NCBI GenBank assembly: GCA_019420545.1
Contig: JAHZGZ010000167.1
Location: 1-6,697, forward strand
Direction of reading: 5' to 3'
Source of the DNA: Bacteroidales bacterium
GTDB taxonomy: Bacteria; Bacteroidota; Bacteroidia; Bacteroidales; Muribaculaceae
Length of the DNA stretch: 6,697 bases
In this document: positions 1 to 5,942 of the stretch, one piece after another
Layout: every line of letters begins with the position of its first letter
Position numbering within the stretch: the stretch's first letter is position 1
Made by a program: the position numbers and the translations under genes
Notes under the pieces: model-generated
The model's database searches: none
The model's input: only the letters and a program-made list of their open reading frames with translations
What the model was told of the DNA's origin: nothing

Positions 1-98
1 ATAACAACAGACTCCGGCGCATCAATCCTCTGAGACTTGCATCCAACGACAATAATGGTCAACAAGAGGATTGTAATGGAGAGAAAAGCCCTCATCAT
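1..98 (-). CDS. Lipoprotein, N-terminal part only (runs off the left edge)
   Basis: Thirty-two codons are visible before the window ends. The product starts MMRAFLSITILLLTIIVVGC: a short basic start, a hydrophobic stretch of about 14 residues, and a lipobox V-V-G-C with the lipidated Cys at residue 20. This predicts export and anchoring as a lipoprotein. The ATG at 98 overlaps the stop of the META-domain lipoprotein upstream (ATGA), so translation is probably coupled and the two are likely in one operon. The mature part that is visible (KSQRIDAPESVV) is too short to assign a family. Because it sits in tandem with a META-domain lipoprotein it may be a paralogue of it, but that is only a guess. 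Confidence 0.75.
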   Translation of the reverse strand, partial: MMRAFLSITILLLTIIVVGCKSQRIDAPESVV

Positions 99-586
99 TT
101 GATTTCAGTTTTTGCTTTGCGAAGCAGGATACACTCGGCGGGAGCCAAGCCATTCAATCTTACGACAGAATCATTCTGAACGTCTATTGTGGATATACGC
201 GGAAGAATACGACGTATGGCATCTTCTGTCCTCATGTCGTCGCACGCCATTTCGGTCATGGCTCCGTCACCGAGTTTGATGGAATCTCCTTTAACAGTAT
301 ATGACCCGTTGAAGGAGTTGCAGTTTGTCATGATGAAATACGTGCTGTCTTCAAAGACGATATACTGTTTCATGCTCGATGACGTCTCATCGGGGCGCAC
401 ATAGTCGGAATCGCTGAAAACGATGTTCTCGATATACCATTGTCCGCGAATGTCGGCGTTAGCGATTTTGGTCTTAGCATTGTTATCAAGCTTATCTGCC
501 TTTGCTTCTTTGTTGCTCGTGCATCCAGTTGCCGTTGCCACCAATAATGCGACACCAGCAATGAACGATATATTGTTTGTCTTCAT
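95..586 (-). CDS. META-domain (HslJ-like) lipoprotein
   Basis: A 163-residue exported protein. Residues 1-22 form a signal peptide ending in A-T-G-C, with Cys22 as the probable lipidation site; the linker after it is rich in Lys, Asn and Ala. From about residue 48 the sequence follows the META domain: RGQWYIENI, then the pair NCNSFNGSY (87-95), then the hallmark TEMAC (111-115) and a final strand VVRLNG (141-146). META domains (HslJ family) are small beta-rich domains of unclear function; in some bacteria HslJ is linked to heat shock or novobiocin resistance, which should not be carried over to this gene without proof. Cys89 and Cys115 are both within the domain. It lies 78 bases downstream of a small CxCxxC protein gene and overlaps the next lipoprotein gene. 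Family call is firm; role is unknown. Confidence 0.85.
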   Translation of the reverse strand: MKTNNISFIAGVALLVATATGCTSNKEAKADKLDNNAKTKIANADIRGQWYIENIVFSDSDYVRPDETSSSMKQYIVFEDSTYFIMTNCNSFNGSYTVKGDSIKLGDGAMTEMACDDMRTEDAIRRILPRISTIDVQNDSVVRLNGLAPAECILLRKAKTEIK

Positions 587-620
587 AAAAATCTACTCTT
601 AAAATGTTTTCTTATGAGAT

Positions 621-646
621 TGTTCTTGTGTCATATACACAGAACA
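621..646. repeat. Bulged inverted repeat (hairpin) upstream of the META lipoprotein gene
   Basis: TGTTCT (621-626) pairs with AGAACA (641-646), and GTGT (628-631) pairs with ACAC (637-640). This leaves T627 bulged and a five-base CATAT loop. The ten base pairs sit in the 78-base gap between the small CxCxxC gene and the lipoprotein gene. On the minus-strand transcript no U-run follows, so it does not look like a normal terminator. It could be an operator, an mRNA processing site, or chance. Confidence 0.45.
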
Positions 647-664
647 CCTCTTTCTAATGTCGGT

Positions 665-820
665 TCAATCCCAGTCATTAAGAGATTCTATATATCGGTC
701 AACATCAAGTATGGTAACATACTTACTGCGTTTCTCCTGACATTCAGCGCAGTTGCAGGTGTTTGATTGAATATGGATGGTTTCGATCTTGGACTGTTCC
801 TCTTCGTTTTCTTCTTCCAT
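665..820 (-). CDS. Small acidic protein with a CxCxxC cluster
   Basis: A 51-residue reading frame starting ATG at 820 and ending TGA at 665-667. Residues 1-8 are almost all Glu (MEEENEEE). Residues 22-27 are C-N-C-A-E-C, and the tail ends RYIESLNDWD. There is no signal peptide or membrane segment, so a cytosolic product is expected. Three cysteines in six residues suggest metal binding or a redox role, but no family is recognised. It is on the same strand as the radical SAM gene upstream, from which a probable terminator separates it, and as the lipoproteins downstream. A possible -7 element lies at 886-893. The frame fills a gap that otherwise has no gene, and its composition looks protein-like rather than random. 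Coding status is likely but unproven. Confidence 0.55.
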   Translation of the reverse strand: MEEENEEEQSKIETIHIQSNTCNCAECQEKRSKYVTILDVDRYIESLNDWD

Positions 821-885
821 AATCACTTTCGTTAACTATATCTGCTTTAGTCATATTGTCTTGAATTTGATAAGTATTACAAACA

Positions 886-893
886 CAAAATTA
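886..893 (-). promoter_or_regulatory. Possible -7 element for the small CxCxxC gene
   Basis: On the minus strand this reads TAATTTTG, which fits the Bacteroidetes -7 consensus TAnnTTTG. It would give a leader of roughly 60 bases before the ATG at 820. No good TTTG lies 19-21 bases upstream, so the call is weak. Confidence 0.3.
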
Positions 894-921
894 CTAAAAA
901 TCGGGCAAATAAGCATAAAGA

Positions 922-944
922 AGCCTGCCCAAAATGAGCAGGCT
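922..944 (-). terminator. Intrinsic terminator after the radical SAM gene
   Basis: AGCCTGC (922-928) and GCAGGCT (938-944) form a perfect 7-bp GC-rich stem with a nine-base loop. Read on the minus strand it lies about 20 bases after the radical SAM stop codon and is followed by TCTTTATGCTTATTT, a T-rich but interrupted tail. This separates the radical SAM unit from the small CxCxxC gene. Confidence 0.65.
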
Positions 945-963
945 GAATGCAGGATCGAAATCT

Positions 964-1857
964 TCACAGATGCCATATCCTGTCCCGATAGGCTTTCAGT
1001 TCCTTTTCAGGAAACTGAGCTATCGCTTTATCAAATTCACGGAGTATCGCGGCTTTGTCGTCCGGCAATCCTCCCGTGATCGGTACCGTATTGGAAATAT
1101 GATGCCCGAGTAGGTTGACACGGATTTTCAATCGGTCGATAAGAGTCCGCATCTCAACCAGACGCTCAACCTCCGGCTCCTCAACATATGTGCCATCCAA
1201 TACCTCCAAATATAATTGGGATTCGGGGAATATCGTTAGTGAAACTATATTGATTATGCAGGGATGGAGTTGGTTAAGCACTTCGGCAGTGGCTATCGCG
1301 CTTGCCTCGCCGTAGCCTTTTCCTCCAAGACCGTTGAGGTAGAACACGTTGTATCGTATTCCGGCCTCGTCGAGTTTTGAGAGCTGTTCAAGAATATCGG
1401 AGGCGTGATAGCCTTTGTTCATCCGCTCCAGTGTCGGGTCATGGGCGGTCTCGATGCCGATGTTTATACTATTGAGTTTCAGATGATGGAGATTCTTTAG
1501 TTCCTCCACTGATTTGGGTGTTATGTCTGTGACACGGGCGAACATTCCGAACGACATCATGTGCGGCAGATATTTTCTCAGCAGCAGAGCGACATCCATA
1601 AGTTTGTTGTAACTCAACGCGAAAGGATTTGCGCCGGTGAGATAGACTCGCCGGGCTCGCGGTTGCCACTGACGAATTACTTTCAGGTCTTCCTCCACCT
1701 CCGAAAGCGGAGACATACGGAACGGTGTGCCGTGATAAAGGCTGCAAAACTTGCACTTGTGCCATGTGCAGCCGGAGGTCAGTTGCAGCAGTTGGGAATT
1801 GGCTTCGTATGGAGGTCGCCACACCTGACCTGTGAAATGTAGCTCAGGATATATCAT
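964..1857 (-). CDS. Radical SAM protein of unassigned subfamily
   Basis: A 297-residue cytosolic protein that should carry a 4Fe-4S cluster and cleave S-adenosylmethionine to a 5'-deoxyadenosyl radical. The cluster cysteines are Cys30, Cys35 and Cys38 in GCTWHKCKFC, a CX4CX2C spacing rather than the textbook CX3CX2C. From memory, relatives with the pattern GCxxNKCxFC share this spacing. The segment before it (TGQVWRPPYEA, about 9-19) is also typical of that group. Later barrel elements include YLTGANPFAL (about 72-81) and GIETAHD (136-142), and the C-terminal third is mostly helical. There are no extra cysteine clusters for a SPASM or auxiliary domain. The substrate is unknown. The start at 1857 is preceded by a good promoter at 1889-1919. 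It is transcribed away from the HxlR-type regulator across a shared palindrome, so regulation by that protein is plausible. Confidence 0.85.
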   Translation of the reverse strand: MIYPELHFTGQVWRPPYEANSQLLQLTSGCTWHKCKFCSLYHGTPFRMSPLSEVEEDLKVIRQWQPRARRVYLTGANPFALSYNKLMDVALLLRKYLPHMMSFGMFARVTDITPKSVEELKNLHHLKLNSINIGIETAHDPTLERMNKGYHASDILEQLSKLDEAGIRYNVFYLNGLGGKGYGEASAIATAEVLNQLHPCIINIVSLTIFPESQLYLEVLDGTYVEEPEVERLVEMRTLIDRLKIRVNLLGHHISNTVPITGGLPDDKAAILREFDKAIAQFPEKELKAYRDRIWHL

Positions 1858-1875
1858 ATCTCGATATTTTTTTGT

Positions 1876-1896
1876 TAATTTTGTAATGCAAAATTA
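1876..1896. promoter_or_regulatory. Palindromic operator candidate between divergent genes
   Basis: TAATTTTG (1876-1883), five bases TAATG, then CAAAATTA (1889-1896): perfect 8-bp inverted arms. Each arm, read outward on its own strand, is also a match to the -7 element TAnnTTTG. The arm at 1889-1896 serves the radical SAM gene. The other arm faces the HxlR gene but lacks a visible -33 partner. HxlR proteins are dimeric winged-helix regulators that bind such palindromes, often beside their own gene, so binding here is a reasonable inference. Confidence 0.55.
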
Positions 1897-1919
1897 GGTG
1901 ATAGTCAGAGCCAAAACAA
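1889..1919 (-). promoter_or_regulatory. Promoter of the radical SAM gene
   Basis: On the minus strand, TTG (1917-1919) is followed by a 20-base spacer and then TAATTTTG (1889-1896). This fits the Bacteroidetes primary sigma factor consensus. Transcription would start near 1882, giving a leader of about 25 bases before the ATG at 1857. The -7 element is half of the palindrome, so a bound regulator would block it. Confidence 0.6.
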
Positions 1920-1993
1920 TAACTAACCGAAAGGTTTGACCCTTACCTGAAAGTTCGTTTTACTCGTTATCAGCCTGTTCTGCATGACCGGAT

Positions 1994-2350
1994 ATGGCAA
2001 AAAAATTAGACTACGAATATTGTAAGGCTGCCCCTATGCTCGAATGGCTTGGCAACAAGTGGGCGCTGGTGGTTCTCGTGAAGATTTCCGAGAACGAGCC
2101 GATGCGTTTCAACGAGCTGTACCGCAACATCCCGTCGGTGTCGGAGAAGGTACTGTCGCAAGTTCTCCGTCAGTTGACGACCGACGGCATAATACGCCGC
2201 AAGCTGTTCCCTGATGTACCTCCGCGCACTGAATATTCCGTGACAGATTTCGGCAAGACCCTTTTACCACACGTTGAGGCCCCCATCAACTGGGGACGAG
2301 AAAATTTCGATACAATAATGACAAACCGTCAAAAAGCAAACGATGAGTAA
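1994..2350 (+). CDS. HxlR-family winged-helix transcription regulator
   Basis: A 118-residue DNA-binding protein of the usual size for HxlR proteins. The pattern fits the family throughout: Cys10, then LGNKWALVVLVKI (19-31), RFNEL (38-42), SVSEKVLSQVLRQL (48-61), the DGIIRR turn (64-69), PPRTEYSVTDFG (76-87) in the wing, and INWGRENFD at the end. Cys10 is the only cysteine and lies where HxlR members such as YodB, CatR and HypR have their redox- or electrophile-sensing Cys, so a similar sensing role is possible. It overlaps the DJ-1/PfpI gene by eight bases (ATGAGTAA), so the two are co-translated. It is divergent from the radical SAM gene over a 136-base gap holding a palindrome. Family call is strong; signal and targets are inferred. 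Confidence 0.9.
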   Translation: MAKKLDYEYCKAAPMLEWLGNKWALVVLVKISENEPMRFNELYRNIPSVSEKVLSQVLRQLTTDGIIRRKLFPDVPPRTEYSVTDFGKTLLPHVEAPINWGRENFDTIMTNRQKANDE

Positions 2351-2954
2351 CGAGATATTATATATTATCCTTCCGGATTTTGCCTCGCATGAGATGGTGT
2401 ATCTGATGGAAGCCATAAGCAGCGACGAGCAGTAACTGAAACCCAGTCCGAAATACGTCAACAGGATTGTGGCTCCCACAACAGACCCCGTAAGTGCTAT
2501 TGGTGGATTCAAGGTTATCCCGGACTATACATTCGACAGTATGCCGGACGATTTTGCCGCGCTTGTGCTGATAGGCGGCTACGGATGGCTGACGCCCATC
2601 GCAGATGAAGTCAAACCGATTGTCAGAAGAGCAATCAAAAAGGGTAAGATTGTCGGGGCCATCTGCAACGGAGCTTCGTTCATGGCAAAATGTGGATTCC
2701 TCAACAATGTGAAGCACACCGGCAACGGACTGGAGCAACTGAAATTATGGGGAGGTGAAAACTATACCAATCAGGACGGCTACATTCATGTTCAGGCAGT
2801 CAGTGACAAAAACATCGTGACGGCAAATGGATCCGGTGCGCTCGAGTTTGCCAAAGAGCTTCTCCTGTTGCTTAAAAATGACACGCCTGAACGCGTAGAA
2901 ATGTATTATCAGTTCAACAAACCGGGTTTCTGTGCCTTGTTTCCGGAAAATTAA
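2343..2954 (+). pseudogene. DJ-1/PfpI-family (glutamine amidotransferase-like) gene with an in-frame stop
   Basis: Read through, the frame from ATG 2343 to TAA 2952-2954 gives about 203 residues, normal for the family. Codon 31 is TAA (2433-2435), with the same frame open on both sides, so this is a point nonsense change and not a frameshift. The family's active-site residues can be placed: Glu17 before the stop, the nucleophile-elbow Cys108 in GAICNGAS, and His125 in VKHTGNGLE. They match Glu18, Cys106 and His126 of human DJ-1. The Gly pair in SAIGGF is also typical. Members act as glyoxalase-like or stress-protective proteins, and others are amidotransferase-like; the reaction here is unknown. 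A restart at GTG 2469 would give 161 residues without the first strand and Glu17, so it is probably inactive. The gene starts inside the hxlR stop region (8-base overlap). Sequencing error remains possible. Confidence 0.8.
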
Positions 2955-2979
2955 GACCATGTACGAGCTTCAACAATAT

Positions 2980-3513
2980 TCAAGTCGTTGTCAAGAAAAC
3001 GCCTCCAAAGATTAGCAGTGTTCCCAAGAGTGTGGCAATCGTTATGGGTTCACCGATAATCAACGCAGAGGCGAGTATAGTAACAAGTGGAACTATATAG
3101 ATATAGCCGGATGTTTTTTCTGCACCAATATTCTTTACCGATGCGTTCCACATGAGATAGCAGACAAATGACGCTCCGATACTGAGAAAAAGCAGATTTC
3201 CGATTATTGCTCTTGTGACAGTAAATCCATGTATATCATTAGTCAGTATATAATATAGCATTGCTGTAATTACTCCGTAACCAAATACTTTGCGGGTGAT
3301 AAACAGGTTGCAGTATCGTCCGCTCAGCGTTTTCAGCAAAAGACAGTAGATAGCCCAAGATAATGCTGCAACAAAGGTAAGGACATCTCCCCAAGGATTG
3401 ACGCCATACTTTTTGGAACTGTTAAAAACGACAATGCCCACGCCGGTAAATGCTATAATAGTTCCAATCCATGCCAGAGCTTTTATATGATCGTTAAACA
3501 GTATTTTGCCCAA
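2980..3513 (-). pseudogene. EamA/DMT-family transporter, N-terminal half missing
   Basis: The 177 residues hold about six membrane helices (roughly 12-30, 43-62, 71-90, 103-122, 136-155, 158-176). They match the end of the first EamA repeat and the whole second repeat. The typical late motif is present: a proline-bearing helix followed by GEPIT (154-158), then a Gly-rich last helix. Full members have about ten helices and 290-310 residues, so roughly the first 115-130 residues are gone. The only in-frame start at the 5' edge is a TTG at 3513, and a TAA stands two codons before it. This is therefore a cut edge and not a real start. The break coincides with the beginning of a truncated transposase on the other strand. 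The gene converges on the DJ-1/PfpI gene with a 25-base gap. The substrate of the intact transporter cannot be told. Confidence 0.8.
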
Positions 3514-4045
3514 TACTTACGGTGTATCTGTATTATGACGCCAAGCATGCCGCCGAAGAAGAGACCGACAACCTAAGACGTGTCGATGATGGGAAATATG
3601 AAAATTACACAATGGACACCTATGCGCTGAAGGCGCCGCAATTCGGCACCATCGCCCTTATGGTATCTGGACAGACTGAGCCCAAGGCTGCTTTCGATGA
3701 CTACAAGACAAGATGTGAGGTGGAGCAGGAAATCGATGTGCTCAAAACTGATCTGGACTCATTGACATCATATATGCACGATGACGCCCGCCTCGAAAGG
3801 TGGATGTTCATCAATTTTGTTGCTCTGCATATTTTCTATATGCTCAGACGCCATATAGTGGAAAACAAGCTCACCGAAAAACTTTCTACACGTGAGGCAA
3901 TCCGGGTGCTTTGCCGTCAGAGAATCGTCTGGCTCGATGACAAGTGGAAACTGGCCGAAGCCTCAAGTAAGGACAGTGCCCAGCTTGAGGCTCTCGGAAT
4001 TCCTATTACGTAATCCGATTGCCGTTTCAAGGATATTAACAGAGC
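3514..4045 (+). mobile_element. Remnant of an IS4-superfamily insertion sequence (approximate ends)
   Basis: The stretch between the cut transporter and the rimM stop codon holds only the 3' part of a transposase gene and 32 bases after it. No left end, terminal inverted repeat pair or target-site duplication could be identified, so the copy is deleted at its left side and the true right end is uncertain. It separates the AT-richer accessory stretch from the GC-rich murA operon. Confidence 0.55.
3522..4013 (+). pseudogene. Transposase, IS4 superfamily (IS1634-like), C-terminal fragment
   Basis: About 163 residues of a DDE transposase. The region Tyr61-Arg64-Glu68-Lys75 has exactly the Y-(2)-R-(3)-E-(6)-K spacing of the IS4-type signature, in which the Glu is the third catalytic acid. 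It is followed by a helical segment (WMFINFVALHIFYMLRR, 94-110) typical of the C-terminal part. The first segment YLYYDAKHAAEEE fits the block before the final catalytic region of IS1634-like proteins. The N-terminal part with the first two catalytic Asp residues is absent. The frame stays open upstream into the transporter junction, where the GTG at 3522 is not a convincing start. The product cannot catalyse transposition alone. The exact IS family is from memory and less sure than the superfamily. Confidence 0.75.
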
Positions 4046-4588
4046 CTAAATGTTGAGGAGTCCTTCGGGCAGGTTCATAGTCAGTGTGCAGGTGGCGGTG
4101 TCGATGTCGGTGATAAACTCGTCGGCCACGGGCAGGTAGAGGGTGGTTTCCTCCGGAGTCGTTACGATGAAGAGCACATTGTCGGTACTGTCGTCGATAT
4201 CCTCGATGGTGCCGAGAGTATTGCCGGTGGCATCGTCGGTTACGGTGTAGCCGATCAGATCGGAGGCGTAGAGTCCGTCGCCGTCGGGGTCGGTGTCGTC
4301 AGTGTCGGTGACCACGTTGTCGGCTGTAAGCACGTAGAGCTGATGGTTGGTGAATTCGGCCGCCTCGTGCTCGTTGTTTACGTCGTCGAGCGCCACAATG
4401 AATGTGTCGTGACGCTTCTGTCGCAACGATGCTATGAAGAAAGGCACGTAGATGCCGTCGATGAGCAGCACTATGCGCTTTAACGCCTCAGGGTCGATAT
4501 CGCGCTCGAGGTAGGCGTTGATCTCGCCGTTGATACCGTGGGGCTTTCCGAATCGGCCTATCTCGGTGAGCTGGTCGGAGGTAATCAT
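4046..4588 (-). CDS. rimM: Ribosome maturation factor RimM
   Basis: A 180-residue cytosolic protein that binds ribosomal protein S19 and helps 30S head maturation and 16S rRNA processing. The N-terminal domain opens with the family hallmark LTEIGRFGKPHGINGEI. The C-terminal PRC-barrel domain ends with YLPVADEFITDID and MNLPEGLL. I chose ATG 4588 because the hallmark begins a few residues later, as in other RimM proteins. The in-frame ATG at 4645 would add 19 residues of poor composition and overlap the murA end. The link between the two domains holds an unusual acidic run, DTDDTDPDGDG, which resembles a calcium-binding loop. It follows murA by 43 bases and is the last gene of the operon; no terminator is seen after it. 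Confidence 0.93.
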   Translation of the reverse strand: MITSDQLTEIGRFGKPHGINGEINAYLERDIDPEALKRIVLLIDGIYVPFFIASLRQKRHDTFIVALDDVNNEHEAAEFTNHQLYVLTADNVVTDTDDTDPDGDGLYASDLIGYTVTDDATGNTLGTIEDIDDSTDNVLFIVTTPEETTLYLPVADEFITDIDTATCTLTMNLPEGLLNI

Positions 4589-4631
4589 TGGTTGTGGTGG
4601 GTGAAAACGGGAGTTTCTTGTGTGGCTGATG

Positions 4632-5942
4632 TCAGTCGGTAACACGGATTATCTTCGCGCCTATGGCGTTGAGGCGCTTGTCGATACCTTCGTAGCCTCG
4701 GTCGATCTGGTCGATATTCTGTATCTGGCTTGTGCCTTTGGCGCTCATTGCCGCGATGAGCATGGCTATGCCGGCACGTATGTCGGGCGATACCATGGTG
4801 GTGGCGCGGAGTGAGTTGAGGCGTCCCGAGCCGATTACGGCGGCGCGGTGCGGATCGCAGAGTATTATCTGCGCGCCCATGTCGATGAGCTTGTCGACGA
4901 AGAAGAGGCGGCTCTCGAACATTTTCTGATGGATGAGCACACTGCCGCGTGCCTGTGTGGCCACGACGAGAAACACGCTCAGCAGGTCGGGCGACAGTCC
5001 GGGCCAGGGAGCGTCGGCGAATGTCATGATCGATCCGTCCATGAAGGTCTCGATCTCGTAGGAGTCACGCTCGGGAATGATGATATCGTCGCCACGGCGC
5101 TCGATGGTGATGCCCAGACGGCTGAAGCTGTCGGGAATGATGCCGAGATCGTCGTAGGCCACGTCGCGCAGACGTATCCCGCTGCCGGTCATTGCCGCCA
5201 TGCCGATGAAACTGCCTACCTCGATCATGTCGGGCAGCACACGGTGGGTGGCTCCTCCGAGCGACTCTACGCCATGGATGGTGAGCAGATTTGATCCTAT
5301 GCCGTCGATTTTGGCACCCATCGCCGTAAGCAGCCGGCACAGCTGCTGGATGTAAGGCTCGCAGGCGGCGTTGTAGATGGTGGTGGTGCCTTTGGCAAGC
5401 ACTGCGGCCATCACTATGTTGGCCGTGCCGGTAACCGAGGCTTCGTCGAGCAGCATGTATGTGCCTGTAAGGCCGTCGGCTTTCACCTCATACGACTTTA
5501 TGTCGCTGCGGTACTCGAGATTCGCGCCGAGTTTCTGTATGCCGATGAAGTGGGTGTCGAGACGACGGCGCCCGATTTTGTCGCCCCCGGGCTTGGGAAG
5601 CACGGCGTAGCCGAAGCGTGCCACGAGCGGCCCGAGCAGCATAACCGATCCGCGCAGAGCGGCCGCACGGCGCCGGTATTCCGGCGTGGAGAGGTAGCCG
5701 ATGTTCACATTGTCGGCCTTAAAGGCGTAGGAGTGGGGGGAGAGGCGCTCGACCTTGCAGCCCATCTCGGCAAGGAGCGAGATGAGATTGTTTATGTCGA
5801 GTATGTCGGGCACATTGTCGACAACCACACGCTCGGGAGTGAGCAGGGTGGCGCAGATTATCTGCAAGGCTTCATTTTTCGCACCCTGGGGTGTGATGTC
5901 GCCATGCATGCGGTGACCGCCTTCTACAATGAATGTGCTCAT
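4632..5942 (-). CDS. murA: UDP-N-acetylglucosamine 1-carboxyvinyltransferase
   Basis: MurA transfers enolpyruvate from phosphoenolpyruvate to UDP-N-acetylglucosamine, the first committed step of peptidoglycan synthesis in the cytosol. The 436 residues match the family length. Visible landmarks are Lys22-Asn23 in GAKNEAL, Arg97 in ALRGSVMLLGPLVARFG, the catalytic loop PGGDKIGRRRLDTH (118-131), the catalytic Asp319 in GLSPDLL, Arg389 in SPDIRAG, and the end DQIDRGYEGIDKRLNAIGA. The loop residue that is Cys115 in E. coli is Asp121 here. Cys-to-Asp at this place keeps activity but removes the alkylation site of fosfomycin, as known for Mycobacterium tuberculosis and Chlamydia enzymes. The ATG at 5942 overlaps the stop of the DUF4290 gene (ATGA) and follows an A-rich run, so expression is coupled to that gene. 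It is driven from the promoter at 6553-6584. Confidence 0.97.
   Translation of the reverse strand: MSTFIVEGGHRMHGDITPQGAKNEALQIICATLLTPERVVVDNVPDILDINNLISLLAEMGCKVERLSPHSYAFKADNVNIGYLSTPEYRRRAAALRGSVMLLGPLVARFGYAVLPKPGGDKIGRRRLDTHFIGIQKLGANLEYRSDIKSYEVKADGLTGTYMLLDEASVTGTANIVMAAVLAKGTTTIYNAACEPYIQQLCRLLTAMGAKIDGIGSNLLTIHGVESLGGATHRVLPDMIEVGSFIGMAAMTGSGIRLRDVAYDDLGIIPDSFSRLGITIERRGDDIIIPERDSYEIETFMDGSIMTFADAPWPGLSPDLLSVFLVVATQARGSVLIHQKMFESRLFFVDKLIDMGAQIILCDPHRAAVIGSGRLNSLRATTMVSPDIRAGIAMLIAAMSAKGTSQIQNIDQIDRGYEGIDKRLNAIGAKIIRVTD

Noticed and set aside
777..1079. Plus-strand open frame of 100 codons
   Set aside because: It runs through the terminator and into the antisense of the radical SAM gene and has no protein-like pattern; the small minus-strand CxCxxC frame fits better.
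1925..1936. AACC-GAAA-GGTT hairpin in the hxlR leader
   Set aside because: Only four base pairs; too short to call a regulatory structure.
1935..1968. hxlR promoter with TTTG at 1935-1938
   Set aside because: The downstream sequence at the right spacing (around 1958-1968) does not match TAnnTTTG.
2358..2738. Minus-strand open frame of 126 codons opposite the DJ-1/PfpI gene
   Set aside because: The opposite strand carries clear family motifs; this frame does not.
2469..2954. DJ-1/PfpI gene as an intact 161-residue protein starting at GTG 2469
   Set aside because: Family homology begins 42 codons earlier at the ATG overlapping hxlR, including the active-site Glu; the GTG only appears as a start because of the TAA.
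4589..4645. Longer RimM start at ATG 4645
   Set aside because: It adds 19 residues not typical of RimM and overlaps murA; the conserved N-terminus begins just after ATG 4588.
4848..5294. Plus-strand open frame of 148 codons inside murA
   Set aside because: It is antisense to a firm housekeeping gene in GC-rich DNA, where such open frames are common; its product shows no recognisable features.
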